Shown: positions 7,312 through 13,545 of the stretch, one piece after another | Layout of the letters: each line of letters opens with the position of its first letter | Numbering within the stretch: the first letter of the stretch is position 1 | NCBI GenBank assembly: GCA_943914515.1 | Contig: CALUCI010000131.1 | Coordinates: forward strand, 1 to 15,791 | Length of the DNA stretch: 15,791 bases | From: an uncultured Pseudomonas sp. | GTDB lineage: Bacteria; Pseudomonadota; Gammaproteobacteria; Pseudomonadales; Pseudomonadaceae | Reading direction: 5' to 3' | The notes under the pieces: model-generated | Told to the model about the DNA's origin: nothing | Databases searched by the model: none | The model's input: only the letters and a program-made list of their open reading frames with translations | Translations under genes and position numbers: made by a program

Positions 7312-7554
7312 ATGAAAAAGCTTGTCCCCGATCCCCCACCCGTCCTCAGCGTTCGCGCCGGCCTCACTCATGACGACGCCATCCGCAACGCCGCCGAACA
7401 CCTCAATCTTGCACTCAAGTCCGTCCAGGCCCTGCCCGAACAGACAGCGACCAAGTACCAGGCGCTGCTCAGCGACACCCTCATCAATCTGCAGATCAGC
7501 CGCGCCATGCTCAAGGTCGCCCTGGCGCCTTCGATGGTGCCTACGCCAGTCTGA
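7312..7554 (+). CDS. DUF3077 family small protein
   Basis: 80 residues from the ATG at 7312. The opening MKKLVPDPPPVLSV and the following helical part (AIRNAAEHLNLALKSVQAL, then LLSDTLINLQISRAMLKVAL) fit the DUF3077 family as I remember it: small proteins largely confined to Pseudomonas, often in several copies per genome and of unknown function. An in-frame GTG at 7276 is open but falls within the leader repeat, and family members begin MKK, so I chose 7312. There is no signal peptide or membrane segment; the predicted fold is alpha-helical and amphipathic. It appears to be a single-gene unit, with its own long structured leader and the mmsA terminator downstream on the opposite strand. No function should be assigned. 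Confidence 0.8.
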   Translation: MKKLVPDPPPVLSVRAGLTHDDAIRNAAEHLNLALKSVQALPEQTATKYQALLSDTLINLQISRAMLKVALAPSMVPTPV

Positions 7555-7557
7555 ACA

Positions 7558-7582
7558 GCCGCTGCGGGCCTGAGCTCGCGGC
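7558..7582 (+). terminator. Weak hairpin after the DUF3077 gene
   Basis: GCCGC (7558-7562) pairs with GCGGC (7578-7582), with a GAGCTC palindrome in the loop, directly after the stop codon and followed by GCTTTC. This is a poor intrinsic terminator candidate. Confidence 0.25.
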
Positions 7583-7589
7583 GCTTTCA

Positions 7590-7613
7590 TCGCTGGCATG
7601 CCAGCTCCTACAG
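7590..7613 (-). repeat. Single REP-like element
   Basis: A perfect 12-bp palindrome CTGGCATGCCAG (7593-7604) is followed by CTCCTACAG. Read on the minus strand it is the familiar TGTAGGAGCTGGC...GCCAGCGA form of Pseudomonas REP repeats. It lies between convergent genes, the usual place for such elements. Confidence 0.6.
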
Positions 7614-7619
7614 ACAGAA

Positions 7620-7653
7620 AAAGCCCCAGGCCACGTGAGTGGCCGGGGGCTTT
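7620..7653 (-). terminator. Rho-independent terminator of the permease-mmsA operon
   Basis: AAAGCCCC (7620-7627) pairs with GGGGCTTT (7646-7653), and GGCCAC (7629-7634) with GTGGCC (7639-7644), with loop GTGA and a single A/G mismatch. On the minus strand the stem is followed by a T5 run, 22 bases after the mmsA-type stop codon. On the plus strand the T run is only three bases, so it may also stop the DUF3077 transcript, but less well. Confidence 0.85.
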
Positions 7654-7674
7654 GCCGTCAGTCAGCGATACCTG

Positions 7675-9186
7675 TCAGTTGCTGGTCGGCATGGCGAATT
7701 CAGCGCCTTTGGCGGTGCCCTGTGGCCAGCGCTGCATGATGCTCTTCTGCTTGGTGTAGAAGCGCACGCCTTCCTCGCCGTAGGCGTGCATGTCGCCAAA
7801 CAGGCTCTTCTTCCAGCCACCGAAGCCGTGCCACGCCATCGGTACCGGAATCGGCACGTTGATCCCCACCATGCCGACCTGGATGCGCCGGCCGAACTCG
7901 CGGGCTATGTGCCCGTCACGGGTGTACAGGCTGACGCCGTTGCCGAACTCGTGGGCATTGATCAGGTCCACCGCCGCAGCGAAGTCCTTGACCCGCAGGC
8001 AGGCCAGCACCGGGCCGAAAATCTCTTCCTTGTAAATGCGCATGTCGGGGGTGACGTTGTCGAACAGCGTGCCGCCCATCCAGAAGCCGTCGCCGCAACC
8101 TTCGCCGGCGCTCTCGCCATTGAAGCCGCGACCGTCCACCAGCAGCGTCGCGCCTTCCTCGATGCCCTGTTCGATGTAGCCGGTGATGCGTTGGTGCGCG
8201 GCACGGGTGACGATCGGACCCATTTCGGCATCGAGGTTGGTGCCGTTGAGCACTTTCAATTCACGGGTACGCTGGATCAGCTTCGGCATGATGTTTTCGG
8301 CGGTGTCCTCGCCGACGAACACGGCCACGCTGATCGCCATGCAACGCTCGCCGGCCGAGCCATAGGCGGCGCCGATCAGAGCATCCACCACCTGGTCGAC
8401 ATCGGCATCAGGCATCACCACCAGATGGTTCTTGGCCCCGCCCAGTGCCTGCACGCGCTTGCCGTGGCGGGCACCGGTCTCGTAGATGTGGTTGGCAATG
8501 GGCGTCGAGCCGACGAAGGAAACCGCCTGCACGTCAGGGTGCACCAGCAGCGCATTGACCGCCTCCTTGTCGCCCTGCACCACGTTGAACACGCCGTCGG
8601 GCAGGCCGGCCTGTTTCAGCAGTTCGGCGATGAACAGGCTCGGGCTCGGGTCGATCGGGCTCGGCTTGAGCACGAAGGTGTTGCCGGTGGCCAGGGCGAC
8701 CGGAAACATCCACATCGGCACCATCACCGGGAAGTTGAACGGGGTGATGCCGGCGACCACGCCCAGCGCCTGGCGCAGGGTCCAGTTGTCGATGTTGGTG
8801 CTGACCTGGTCGGTGAAATCGGTCTTCAGCAGTTGCGGCGCGCCGCAGGCGAACTCGACGATCTCGATGCCCCGGGTGACTTCGCCCTGGGCATCGGTGA
8901 ACACCTTGCCGTGTTCGGCGGTGATCAGCCGGGCGAGGTCGTCGCGGTGCTCGTTGAGCAGGGCCAGGAACCTGTTCAGTACCCGCGCACGGCGCAGCGG
9001 CGGCAGGTTGCTCCAGGCCGGGAACGCGGCCTTGGCGCTGGCGACCGCCGAGTCCACGTCCGCGTGGCTGGACAGTTGCACCTGAGCGCTGACGACGCCA
9101 GTGGCCGGGTTGTACACCGGCAGTTGCTGGCCGCTGGTGGTGTCGGCCTGAGCGCCGGAGATCCAGTTCTTGATGGTTTGGCTCAT
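7675..9186 (-). CDS. mmsA: CoA-acylating methylmalonate-semialdehyde dehydrogenase (MmsA family)
   Basis: 503 residues from the ATG at 9186; a GTG four codons upstream is possible. The protein shows the full aldehyde dehydrogenase core: oxyanion Asn in ITPFNFPVMVP (about residue 151), the cofactor-binding Lys in FVLKPSP, a GSTPIA loop, and the catalytic Cys in GSAGERCMAIS (about residue 282). Where ordinary aldehyde dehydrogenases carry the general-base Glu (ELGGK), it has ALGGAKNH, the hallmark of the CoA-dependent methylmalonate-semialdehyde group. Expected reaction: malonate or methylmalonate semialdehyde plus CoA and NAD+ to acetyl-CoA or propionyl-CoA with loss of CO2. It is the last gene of a leftward operon after permease, FAD oxidase and cupin, and would use the aldehyde that the oxidase forms. 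The ribosome site is weak. Confidence 0.93.
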   Translation of the reverse strand: MSQTIKNWISGAQADTTSGQQLPVYNPATGVVSAQVQLSSHADVDSAVASAKAAFPAWSNLPPLRRARVLNRFLALLNEHRDDLARLITAEHGKVFTDAQGEVTRGIEIVEFACGAPQLLKTDFTDQVSTNIDNWTLRQALGVVAGITPFNFPVMVPMWMFPVALATGNTFVLKPSPIDPSPSLFIAELLKQAGLPDGVFNVVQGDKEAVNALLVHPDVQAVSFVGSTPIANHIYETGARHGKRVQALGGAKNHLVVMPDADVDQVVDALIGAAYGSAGERCMAISVAVFVGEDTAENIMPKLIQRTRELKVLNGTNLDAEMGPIVTRAAHQRITGYIEQGIEEGATLLVDGRGFNGESAGEGCGDGFWMGGTLFDNVTPDMRIYKEEIFGPVLACLRVKDFAAAVDLINAHEFGNGVSLYTRDGHIAREFGRRIQVGMVGINVPIPVPMAWHGFGGWKKSLFGDMHAYGEEGVRFYTKQKSIMQRWPQGTAKGAEFAMPTSN

Positions 9187-9211
9187 TGTTTTTCTCACAT
9201 CGAAGGTAACG

Positions 9212-9230
9212 GCGGTGGCACGCCCACCGC
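9212..9230 (-). promoter_or_regulatory. Intercistronic hairpin between cupin and mmsA genes
   Basis: GCGGTGG (9212-9218) and CCACCGC (9224-9230) form a perfect 7-bp stem with loop CACGC, lying in the 53-base gap before the dehydrogenase start. There is no T run, so it is more likely an mRNA stability or processing element than a terminator. Confidence 0.35.
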
Positions 9231-9239
9231 AGGGTGGTT

Positions 9240-9590
9240 TCAGTAGATGGCGTAGACTTTGCGGACGGTTTCGAGGATGTCCCAGCGCCCGGTCCAGCCC
9301 GGCGGCAGGATGATCAGATCGCCGCCCGTGACCTCCACCACGGCGCCGCTGCTGCTATCGGTCAGCAGCGCTTTGCCGGAGATGATGTAGGTGAACTCGG
9401 TATCAGGGCGCTCGACCACCGGCCAGCCGCCGGGCTGGCACTCCCAGACACCGAGACTGCCGACCGCTTCGGGGGCCAGTTTGTGCAGGGCGATCTGTGG
9501 ATCGCCCTGGTCGGCGCCAGCCCGCTGGCCAGCAGGTGTCAGCGGCAAGGCCTTGATGTCGGCGTGCTTGATGATGGTGAAAGCAGTCAT
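9240..9590 (-). CDS. Small cupin, EutQ/DUF861-like
   Basis: 116 residues, starting at the ATG at 9590 with a GAGAGG ribosome site that overlaps the stop of the oxidase gene (TGAGAGG). One cupin domain covers most of the chain: the first conserved segment is around GVWECQPGGWPVVERPDTEFTY and the second around GDLIILPPGWTGRWDI. Metal ligands are reduced compared with classical cupins (no HxH), as is usual in this EutQ/DUF861 group. Proteins of this kind are often encoded beside FAD-dependent amine oxidases and semialdehyde dehydrogenases, and their role is not firmly known; they may bind the amine or aldehyde intermediate or have a minor enzymatic part. The context (oxidase 12 bases upstream, dehydrogenase downstream) makes an accessory role in the same pathway likely. 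Confidence 0.85.
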   Translation of the reverse strand: MTAFTIIKHADIKALPLTPAGQRAGADQGDPQIALHKLAPEAVGSLGVWECQPGGWPVVERPDTEFTYIISGKALLTDSSSGAVVEVTGGDLIILPPGWTGRWDILETVRKVYAIY

Positions 9591-9602
9591 GGGGTGATCC
9601 TC

Positions 9603-10985
9603 TCAATGCGCGCCGGTCAGCTTTTCCAGGAGCATCGCGGTGCGTGATGGTTTGTGGGTGAAGCGCTCTTCGATATCGCTCAGCGAGGCAGCCGCCAGGC
9701 CGCTGTTGATGCCGAACCAGCGCAGGGGCTCGCGCTCCCAGGCCGGCGAGCGGTGGTTGACCAGGGGCAGCGTGTTGATCGATTCGTCACGCTGGAGAAT
9801 GAAGTTGCGCAGCAGACGCCCGGCCAGGTTGCTGGTGGCCACGCCATCGCCGACGTAATTGCCGGCCCAGGCCATGCGCTTGCTGCGGTCGATGCTGACG
9901 GTCGGGCACCAGTCGCGGGCCACGCCCAGCGCGCCGCCCCACCGGTGGGTAACGCGGGCATCGGCCAGTTCAGGGAAGAACTCGACCATGGTGTCGTGGA
10001 TCTTGCGGTGAATGCTGTCCACCAGGTCGGCCTCCTCCGACATCCGCGAGCCCCAGTTGTAGGGCGCACCGCGCCCGCCAAAGACCAGCCGGCCTTCGCC
10101 GGTCACCTGGCCATACACACGCAGATGACGCATGTCGTTGAAGGCCATGCGGTGATCGAGTCTGAGCCGGGCCAGCAGGTCACGCGGGAGCGGCTCGGTT
10201 GCCAGCATCAGGGAATACAGCGGAATGACGAAGCGCGAATGCCCCGGCTGTTGCGAGGTAAACGCCTCGGTGGCGCGCACGGTCATCTCGGCGTGTACCG
10301 AGCCGTGTGCGGTGTGCACCAGCCCCGGCGCCATGCGGGTGACTGCCGACTGCTCGTAGATCTTCGCCCCCAGGCGCTCCACCAGAGCGGCCAGGCCGCG
10401 TACCAGCTTGCCGGGATGGATCAGTGCACAGTGCTCGGTGTAGAGGCCGCCGAGGGTGCCCTGCGCGCCGACGCGGGACTGCGCTTCAGCGGCTTCCAGC
10501 ACCCGCCACTGCTCGGCAAGGCCGAAGCGGGCCGAGGCGTCGACCGCAGCCCTGGCCCGGTCCATCTGCGGCTGGCTGCGGGCCAGTGACAGGAAGCCCT
10601 GCTTGGCGTAGTCGGCATCGACGCCTTCCAGTGCCAGCACCCGGCCGATCTCGTCGACTGTCGCATTCATCGCCGCCTGCAAATGCAGGGCAGCCTCATG
10701 GGAGTAGAGCTGCTCGACCCGCTGCAAGGAGATCGGAAAGATCGCCGAAGCCCAACCGCCGTTGCGCCCGGAGGCACCAAAACCCACTTCGTGCTGCTCC
10801 AGCAGCACCACGCGCAGCGAGGGGTCGCTCTTGAGCAGGTAGTAGGCCGTCCACAATCCGGTGTAGCCGGCGCCGATGATGACGACATCGGCCTGAATCG
10901 CACCCTCCAGCGGCTCACGCGACGGGCCTGGCGCAAACCACAGCGGCTTGTTGGGTAATTGGGACAAATCGTGTTTCGCTGACAT
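9603..10985 (-). CDS. FAD-dependent amine/amino-acid oxidoreductase (DadA/PuuB-like)
   Basis: 460 residues from the ATG at 10985, with GGGAAG nine bases upstream. The frame stays open far upstream, but only as a shadow of the permease gene. After about 30 residues (NKPLWFAPGPSREPL) comes the FAD-binding loop VVIIGAGYTGLWTAYYL (GxGxxG at about 38-43), followed by ASGRNGGWAS at about 71-80, typical of the DAO family that includes gamma-glutamylputrescine oxidase and D-amino acid dehydrogenase small subunits. The C-terminal FAD segment is AWAGNYVGDGVATSNLAGRLL. The expected reaction is oxidation of a C-N bond, giving an imine that hydrolyses to an aldehyde or keto acid and ammonia or amine. With a GabP-like permease upstream and MmsA downstream, the product is probably a semialdehyde. 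The exact substrate is unknown. Confidence 0.9.
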   Translation of the reverse strand: MSAKHDLSQLPNKPLWFAPGPSREPLEGAIQADVVIIGAGYTGLWTAYYLLKSDPSLRVVLLEQHEVGFGASGRNGGWASAIFPISLQRVEQLYSHEAALHLQAAMNATVDEIGRVLALEGVDADYAKQGFLSLARSQPQMDRARAAVDASARFGLAEQWRVLEAAEAQSRVGAQGTLGGLYTEHCALIHPGKLVRGLAALVERLGAKIYEQSAVTRMAPGLVHTAHGSVHAEMTVRATEAFTSQQPGHSRFVIPLYSLMLATEPLPRDLLARLRLDHRMAFNDMRHLRVYGQVTGEGRLVFGGRGAPYNWGSRMSEEADLVDSIHRKIHDTMVEFFPELADARVTHRWGGALGVARDWCPTVSIDRSKRMAWAGNYVGDGVATSNLAGRLLRNFILQRDESINTLPLVNHRSPAWEREPLRWFGINSGLAAASLSDIEERFTHKPSRTAMLLEKLTGAH

Positions 10986-11044
10986 GCTGTTGGCTTCCCA
11001 TCGAGGGCCGGAAATCCGCAAATGTGCTGATACGGCGTTGTTGA

Positions 11045-12439
11045 CTAGGCGCTGGTGGCCGGCTGCGCAGGGGCGCCGGCCTTGCGTTTGCGGGACAGGC
11101 TGAGCACCAGCCAGGAGGCGGCGATCGCGAAGATGGCGATCACGCACTGCAGCAGGCTGATCTGCATCGAAGGGTCGAAGGCCATGCTCACCAGCACCGC
11201 GACAATTGCCGCGATCACCAGCAGCGGCAGCCACGGATGGCCCCACATGGCGAACTTCAGAGAGCCCTCCGCCACCCATCTGCGGCGCAGCTTGATCTGC
11301 GACAGGCAGATCATCAGGTAGACGAACAGGAAAACCGTGCCCGAGGAATTGATCAGGAACTGAAATACCGTATCCGGCCAGAGCGCAGCGATGACCACAC
11401 ACCCGTAGCCCACCAGGGTCGAGGCGATGACTCCGCGCACCGGCACGCCTTTGCGGTTCACGCTGGCGATCCAGCGAGGCGCTTCGTCGTTCGAGGCCAG
11501 GACGAACAGCAAGCGTGACGAGGTGTACAGGCCGGCATTGAGTACCGAAAGCACGGCCACCAGAATCACCACCGTGAGCATTTCGCCGGCACCGGGAATG
11601 CCGATGTTTTCCAGCGTGGTCACGAACGGGGATTTGCCCGGGATCAGTTCGGTCCATGGCTGTGCCACGACGATGAAGAAGGTGGCGAGCACGAAGAACA
11701 CCAGGATGCGCACCATCACCGTGTTCACCGCCTTGCGGATGTTGCGCGACGGGTCTTCCGATTCGGCGGCGGCCAGGGTCGCGACCTCGACCCCGGTCAT
11801 CGAGAAGATCACCACCACCACACCGGTGAACAACGCCCCCACGCCGTGGGGCAGAAAGCCGCCGTGGCGGGTCAGGTTGTCGAAGCTCGCGCTGGAGTTC
11901 GGCCAGAGGTGGAAGACATAGGCACCGACCACCAGCAGAAACACCACGATGGCCGCAACCTTCACACCGGCGAACCAGTACTCGGCCTCACCGAAGGAAT
12001 GCACCGACATCATGTTGAGCAAGGTCATGCTGATCATCAGGCCCAGGGCAATCACCCAGACCGGAAGCTCCGGGAACCAGCCATTGATGATCTGGCCGCC
12101 GACCACCGCCTCGAAGCCCACGACGATCACCCAGAAGTACCAGTACAGCCAGCCGGTCATGTAGCCCGCCGGGCGACCGAACGCCATGCGCGCGTAATCG
12201 ACGAATGAACCTTTTGTGGGATGCGCCGCTGCCATCTCACCGAGCATGCGCATCACCAGTGCCACGATCAGTCCGGTGATGGCGTAGGTGATGAAAGCCC
12301 CCGGACCGGTGGAGGCGATGACGGCGCTGGAGCCGACGAAGAGGCCGGCACCGATCACCCCGCCGAGGGCGAGCATGCTGATATGCCGGGTTTTGAGTGC
12401 ACGTTTGAGGCGGGGGTCGTGCTCTGACTGAATAGGCAC
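11045..12439 (-). CDS. Amino acid permease, GabP/AAT type (APC superfamily)
   Basis: 464 residues from a GTG at 12439, chosen because a strong AAGGAG lies just upstream and the conserved sequence starts at once (LKRALKTRHISMLALGG). The longer open frame up to 12562 runs through the leader and palindrome and is rejected. The first membrane segment carries GGVIGAGLFVGSS, the substrate-binding loop of amino acid-polyamine-cation transporters; about 12 hydrophobic segments follow, with the family motif SMTGVEVATLAAAESEDPSRNIRKAV. It is closest in pattern to GABA permease, a group that also takes beta-alanine and related omega-amino acids. It is an inner-membrane proton-coupled importer and the first gene of the operon; 59 bases separate it from the oxidase gene. 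It would bring in the amine that the oxidase and dehydrogenase degrade. Confidence 0.92.
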   Translation of the reverse strand: MPIQSEHDPRLKRALKTRHISMLALGGVIGAGLFVGSSAVIASTGPGAFITYAITGLIVALVMRMLGEMAAAHPTKGSFVDYARMAFGRPAGYMTGWLYWYFWVIVVGFEAVVGGQIINGWFPELPVWVIALGLMISMTLLNMMSVHSFGEAEYWFAGVKVAAIVVFLLVVGAYVFHLWPNSSASFDNLTRHGGFLPHGVGALFTGVVVVIFSMTGVEVATLAAAESEDPSRNIRKAVNTVMVRILVFFVLATFFIVVAQPWTELIPGKSPFVTTLENIGIPGAGEMLTVVILVAVLSVLNAGLYTSSRLLFVLASNDEAPRWIASVNRKGVPVRGVIASTLVGYGCVVIAALWPDTVFQFLINSSGTVFLFVYLMICLSQIKLRRRWVAEGSLKFAMWGHPWLPLLVIAAIVAVLVSMAFDPSMQISLLQCVIAIFAIAASWLVLSLSRKRKAGAPAQPATSA

Positions 12440-12446
12440 TGGCTGT

Positions 12447-12482
12447 CTCCTTTTATTATTAGTTATCAACGCAGGAAAGGAG
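12447..12482 (-). promoter_or_regulatory. Possible Shine-Dalgarno-sequestering hairpin in the permease leader
   Basis: The leader contains CTCCTTT (12476-12482 on the minus strand), perfectly complementary to AAAGGAG (12447-12453), which is the ribosome site of the permease GTG start. The loop is 22 nt and AU-rich. A hairpin of 7 bp could hold the ribosome site closed. Confidence 0.4.
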
Positions 12483-12491
12483 GTTATGCGG

Positions 12492-12503
12492 GTGCCCGGG
12501 CAC
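12492..12503. promoter_or_regulatory. 12-bp perfect palindrome upstream of the permease
   Basis: GTGCCCGGGCAC is a perfect palindrome 53-64 bases upstream of the permease start. It is GC-rich, so a chance occurrence is more likely than for the longer AT-rich palindrome nearby, but it could be an operator half-pair or a short hairpin. Confidence 0.3.
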
Positions 12504-12538
12504 TGGAAATCGTCAAACGTTCGGGTCGACGGGGCGGT

Positions 12539-12558
12539 CTTCATACATATGTATGAAG
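12539..12558. promoter_or_regulatory. 20-bp perfect palindrome, candidate operator of the permease-oxidase operon
   Basis: CTTCATACATATGTATGAAG reads identically on both strands, 100-119 bases upstream of the permease start codon. The AT-rich core in a GC-rich surrounding and perfect symmetry are typical of a dimeric repressor or activator site (GntR, TetR or similar). The cognate regulator is not in this operon. Confidence 0.55.
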
Positions 12559-12593
12559 CCACCAGGGCCTCCGGAAGGCGTGGCTGAGCGCTG

Positions 12594-12623
12594 GCCGGGG
12601 CGAGCCTGGCCGGGTTTTTTTTT
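12594..12623 (+). other. GC-rich repeat followed by a run of nine T
   Basis: CTGGCCGGG occurs twice in direct orientation (about 12591-12599 and 12606-12614) and is followed by TTTTTTTTT (12615-12623). It resembles an intrinsic terminator facing right, but no strong stem can be drawn: only short self-complementary GGCC/CCGG pairs. It lies between the divergent permease and pentapeptide genes. Confidence 0.35.
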
Positions 12624-12732
12624 CGCCCGATTGCTCACAGATGCGCCTGCCCGGTCAAGATTGACTATCGGCCGCCCCCTGCCCACGATGGCGCGGCCTC
12701 TATGAAACGCGTCAGACATTTGGGAAGCGCCA

Positions 12733-13431
12733 ATGCACCTTGAGCATGACTATCTGAAAGTGGGCCCTGCAGAGCTGGAAGGCACCACGCTTGCCCAGCT
12801 CGTCTCCAGCCAGGCAAAACCGCTGTGGGTATCGGATGTCGATTTCAGCGAACACGACCTTTCGCGGCTGAAACTCGCGGGCGTGCATTTCGAGCGCTGC
12901 CTGTTTCACGCCACGGATTTCACCGCGACCGACCTCTCCCATAGCGAGTGGCATAGCTGCCGGGCGGCACATGCGGTGTTTCGCTCGGCAATCCTCGAGG
13001 AAGCCGCGTTCTTCAACTCGGACCTGAACAACACCGCGTGGCAACGCAGCAAGCTGGCACATGCCGCGTTCGACGGTTGCAAGCTGACCGGCGCAAGCTT
13101 CGCCGACAGCGCGACGCTGGGGCTGAGCTTCAAGGACTGCGTACTGCGCAGCGCCTGCCTTTCGGGCATTTCCTTCTACAAGACCGAGTTGATCAACCTC
13201 GATTTCGCCGATGCCGACCTGAGCTACTGCGACTTCCGCCACGCGGTGTTCACCGAGGGCGGCAGCCTGACCGCCGCGCGGGTCAACAACGCCCGCTTCG
13301 ACGGCGCCGACCTGCGCGAAGCGAGCCTGCACGGGCTGCGCCTGGTCGACGCCAAGCTGTTCAAAGGCGCGACCATTTCCCGCGCGCAGGCCAGCATGCT
13401 GCTGTCCGGGCTCGGCCTGCAGGTGCTGTAG
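12733..13431 (+). CDS. Pentapeptide-repeat protein
   Basis: 232 residues from the ATG at 12733, with GGGAAG upstream. From about residue 35 to 215 the chain is made of tandem five-residue units with central Leu or Phe, for example VDFSEHDLSRLKLAGVHF, ATDFTATDLSHSEW, ADADLSYCDFRHAVF and ADLREASLHGLRL, the signature of the right-handed quadrilateral beta-helix. There is no signal peptide or membrane segment, so it is probably cytosolic. Some family members (Qnr, MfpA) mimic DNA and protect gyrase, but most chromosomal ones have no known role and nothing here ties it to quinolone resistance. The last residues (ISRAQASMLLSGLGLQVL) are the helical tail often seen at the end. It is a lone gene, with an unconnected activator gene 114 bases downstream. 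Confidence 0.9.
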   Translation: MHLEHDYLKVGPAELEGTTLAQLVSSQAKPLWVSDVDFSEHDLSRLKLAGVHFERCLFHATDFTATDLSHSEWHSCRAAHAVFRSAILEEAAFFNSDLNNTAWQRSKLAHAAFDGCKLTGASFADSATLGLSFKDCVLRSACLSGISFYKTELINLDFADADLSYCDFRHAVFTEGGSLTAARVNNARFDGADLREASLHGLRLVDAKLFKGATISRAQASMLLSGLGLQVL

Positions 13432-13448
13432 GGGCGAGACATCGGCCA

Positions 13449-13466
13449 TGGCGCCGGGGGGCGCCA
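13449..13466 (+). terminator. Hairpin after the pentapeptide gene
   Basis: TGGCGCC (13449-13455) and GGCGCCA (13460-13466) form a perfect 7-bp stem with loop GGGG, 18 bases after the stop codon. No T run follows, so it may be a weak terminator or a 3'-end stabiliser, or a feature of the leader of the next gene. Confidence 0.4.
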
Positions 13467-13545
13467 CGGGCTATCGTGTGCCTCGTTGCATCCATAACAA
13501 GATCGCCGTGCCCCCTCTGGAGCGGCACGCTACAGGGAGCCGTAC

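Noticed and set aside
7101..7367. Small leftward open frame over the DUF3077 leader
   Set aside because: It coincides with the inverted repeats and has no domain signature; any apparent conservation would be better explained by the RNA/DNA element.
7639..9246. 535-codon rightward open frame opposite the mmsA-type gene
   Set aside because: The composition is rich in His, Gly, Ala and Arg without domain motifs; the minus strand encodes a full aldehyde dehydrogenase.
10986..11657. N-terminal extension of the FAD oxidase by 224 codons
   Set aside because: The extension overlaps the permease gene in another frame; the FAD-binding fold begins soon after the ATG at 10985, which has a ribosome site.
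12440..12732. Sigma-54 (-24/-12) promoter for the permease operon
   Set aside because: I searched the minus strand for TGGCAC-N5-TTGC-like spacing and found no acceptable match, so I do not link this operon to the AcoR-like activator.
12733..13431. Quinolone-resistance (Qnr) annotation of the pentapeptide protein
   Set aside because: Only the general repeat fold is shared; no feature specific to Qnr proteins could be identified.
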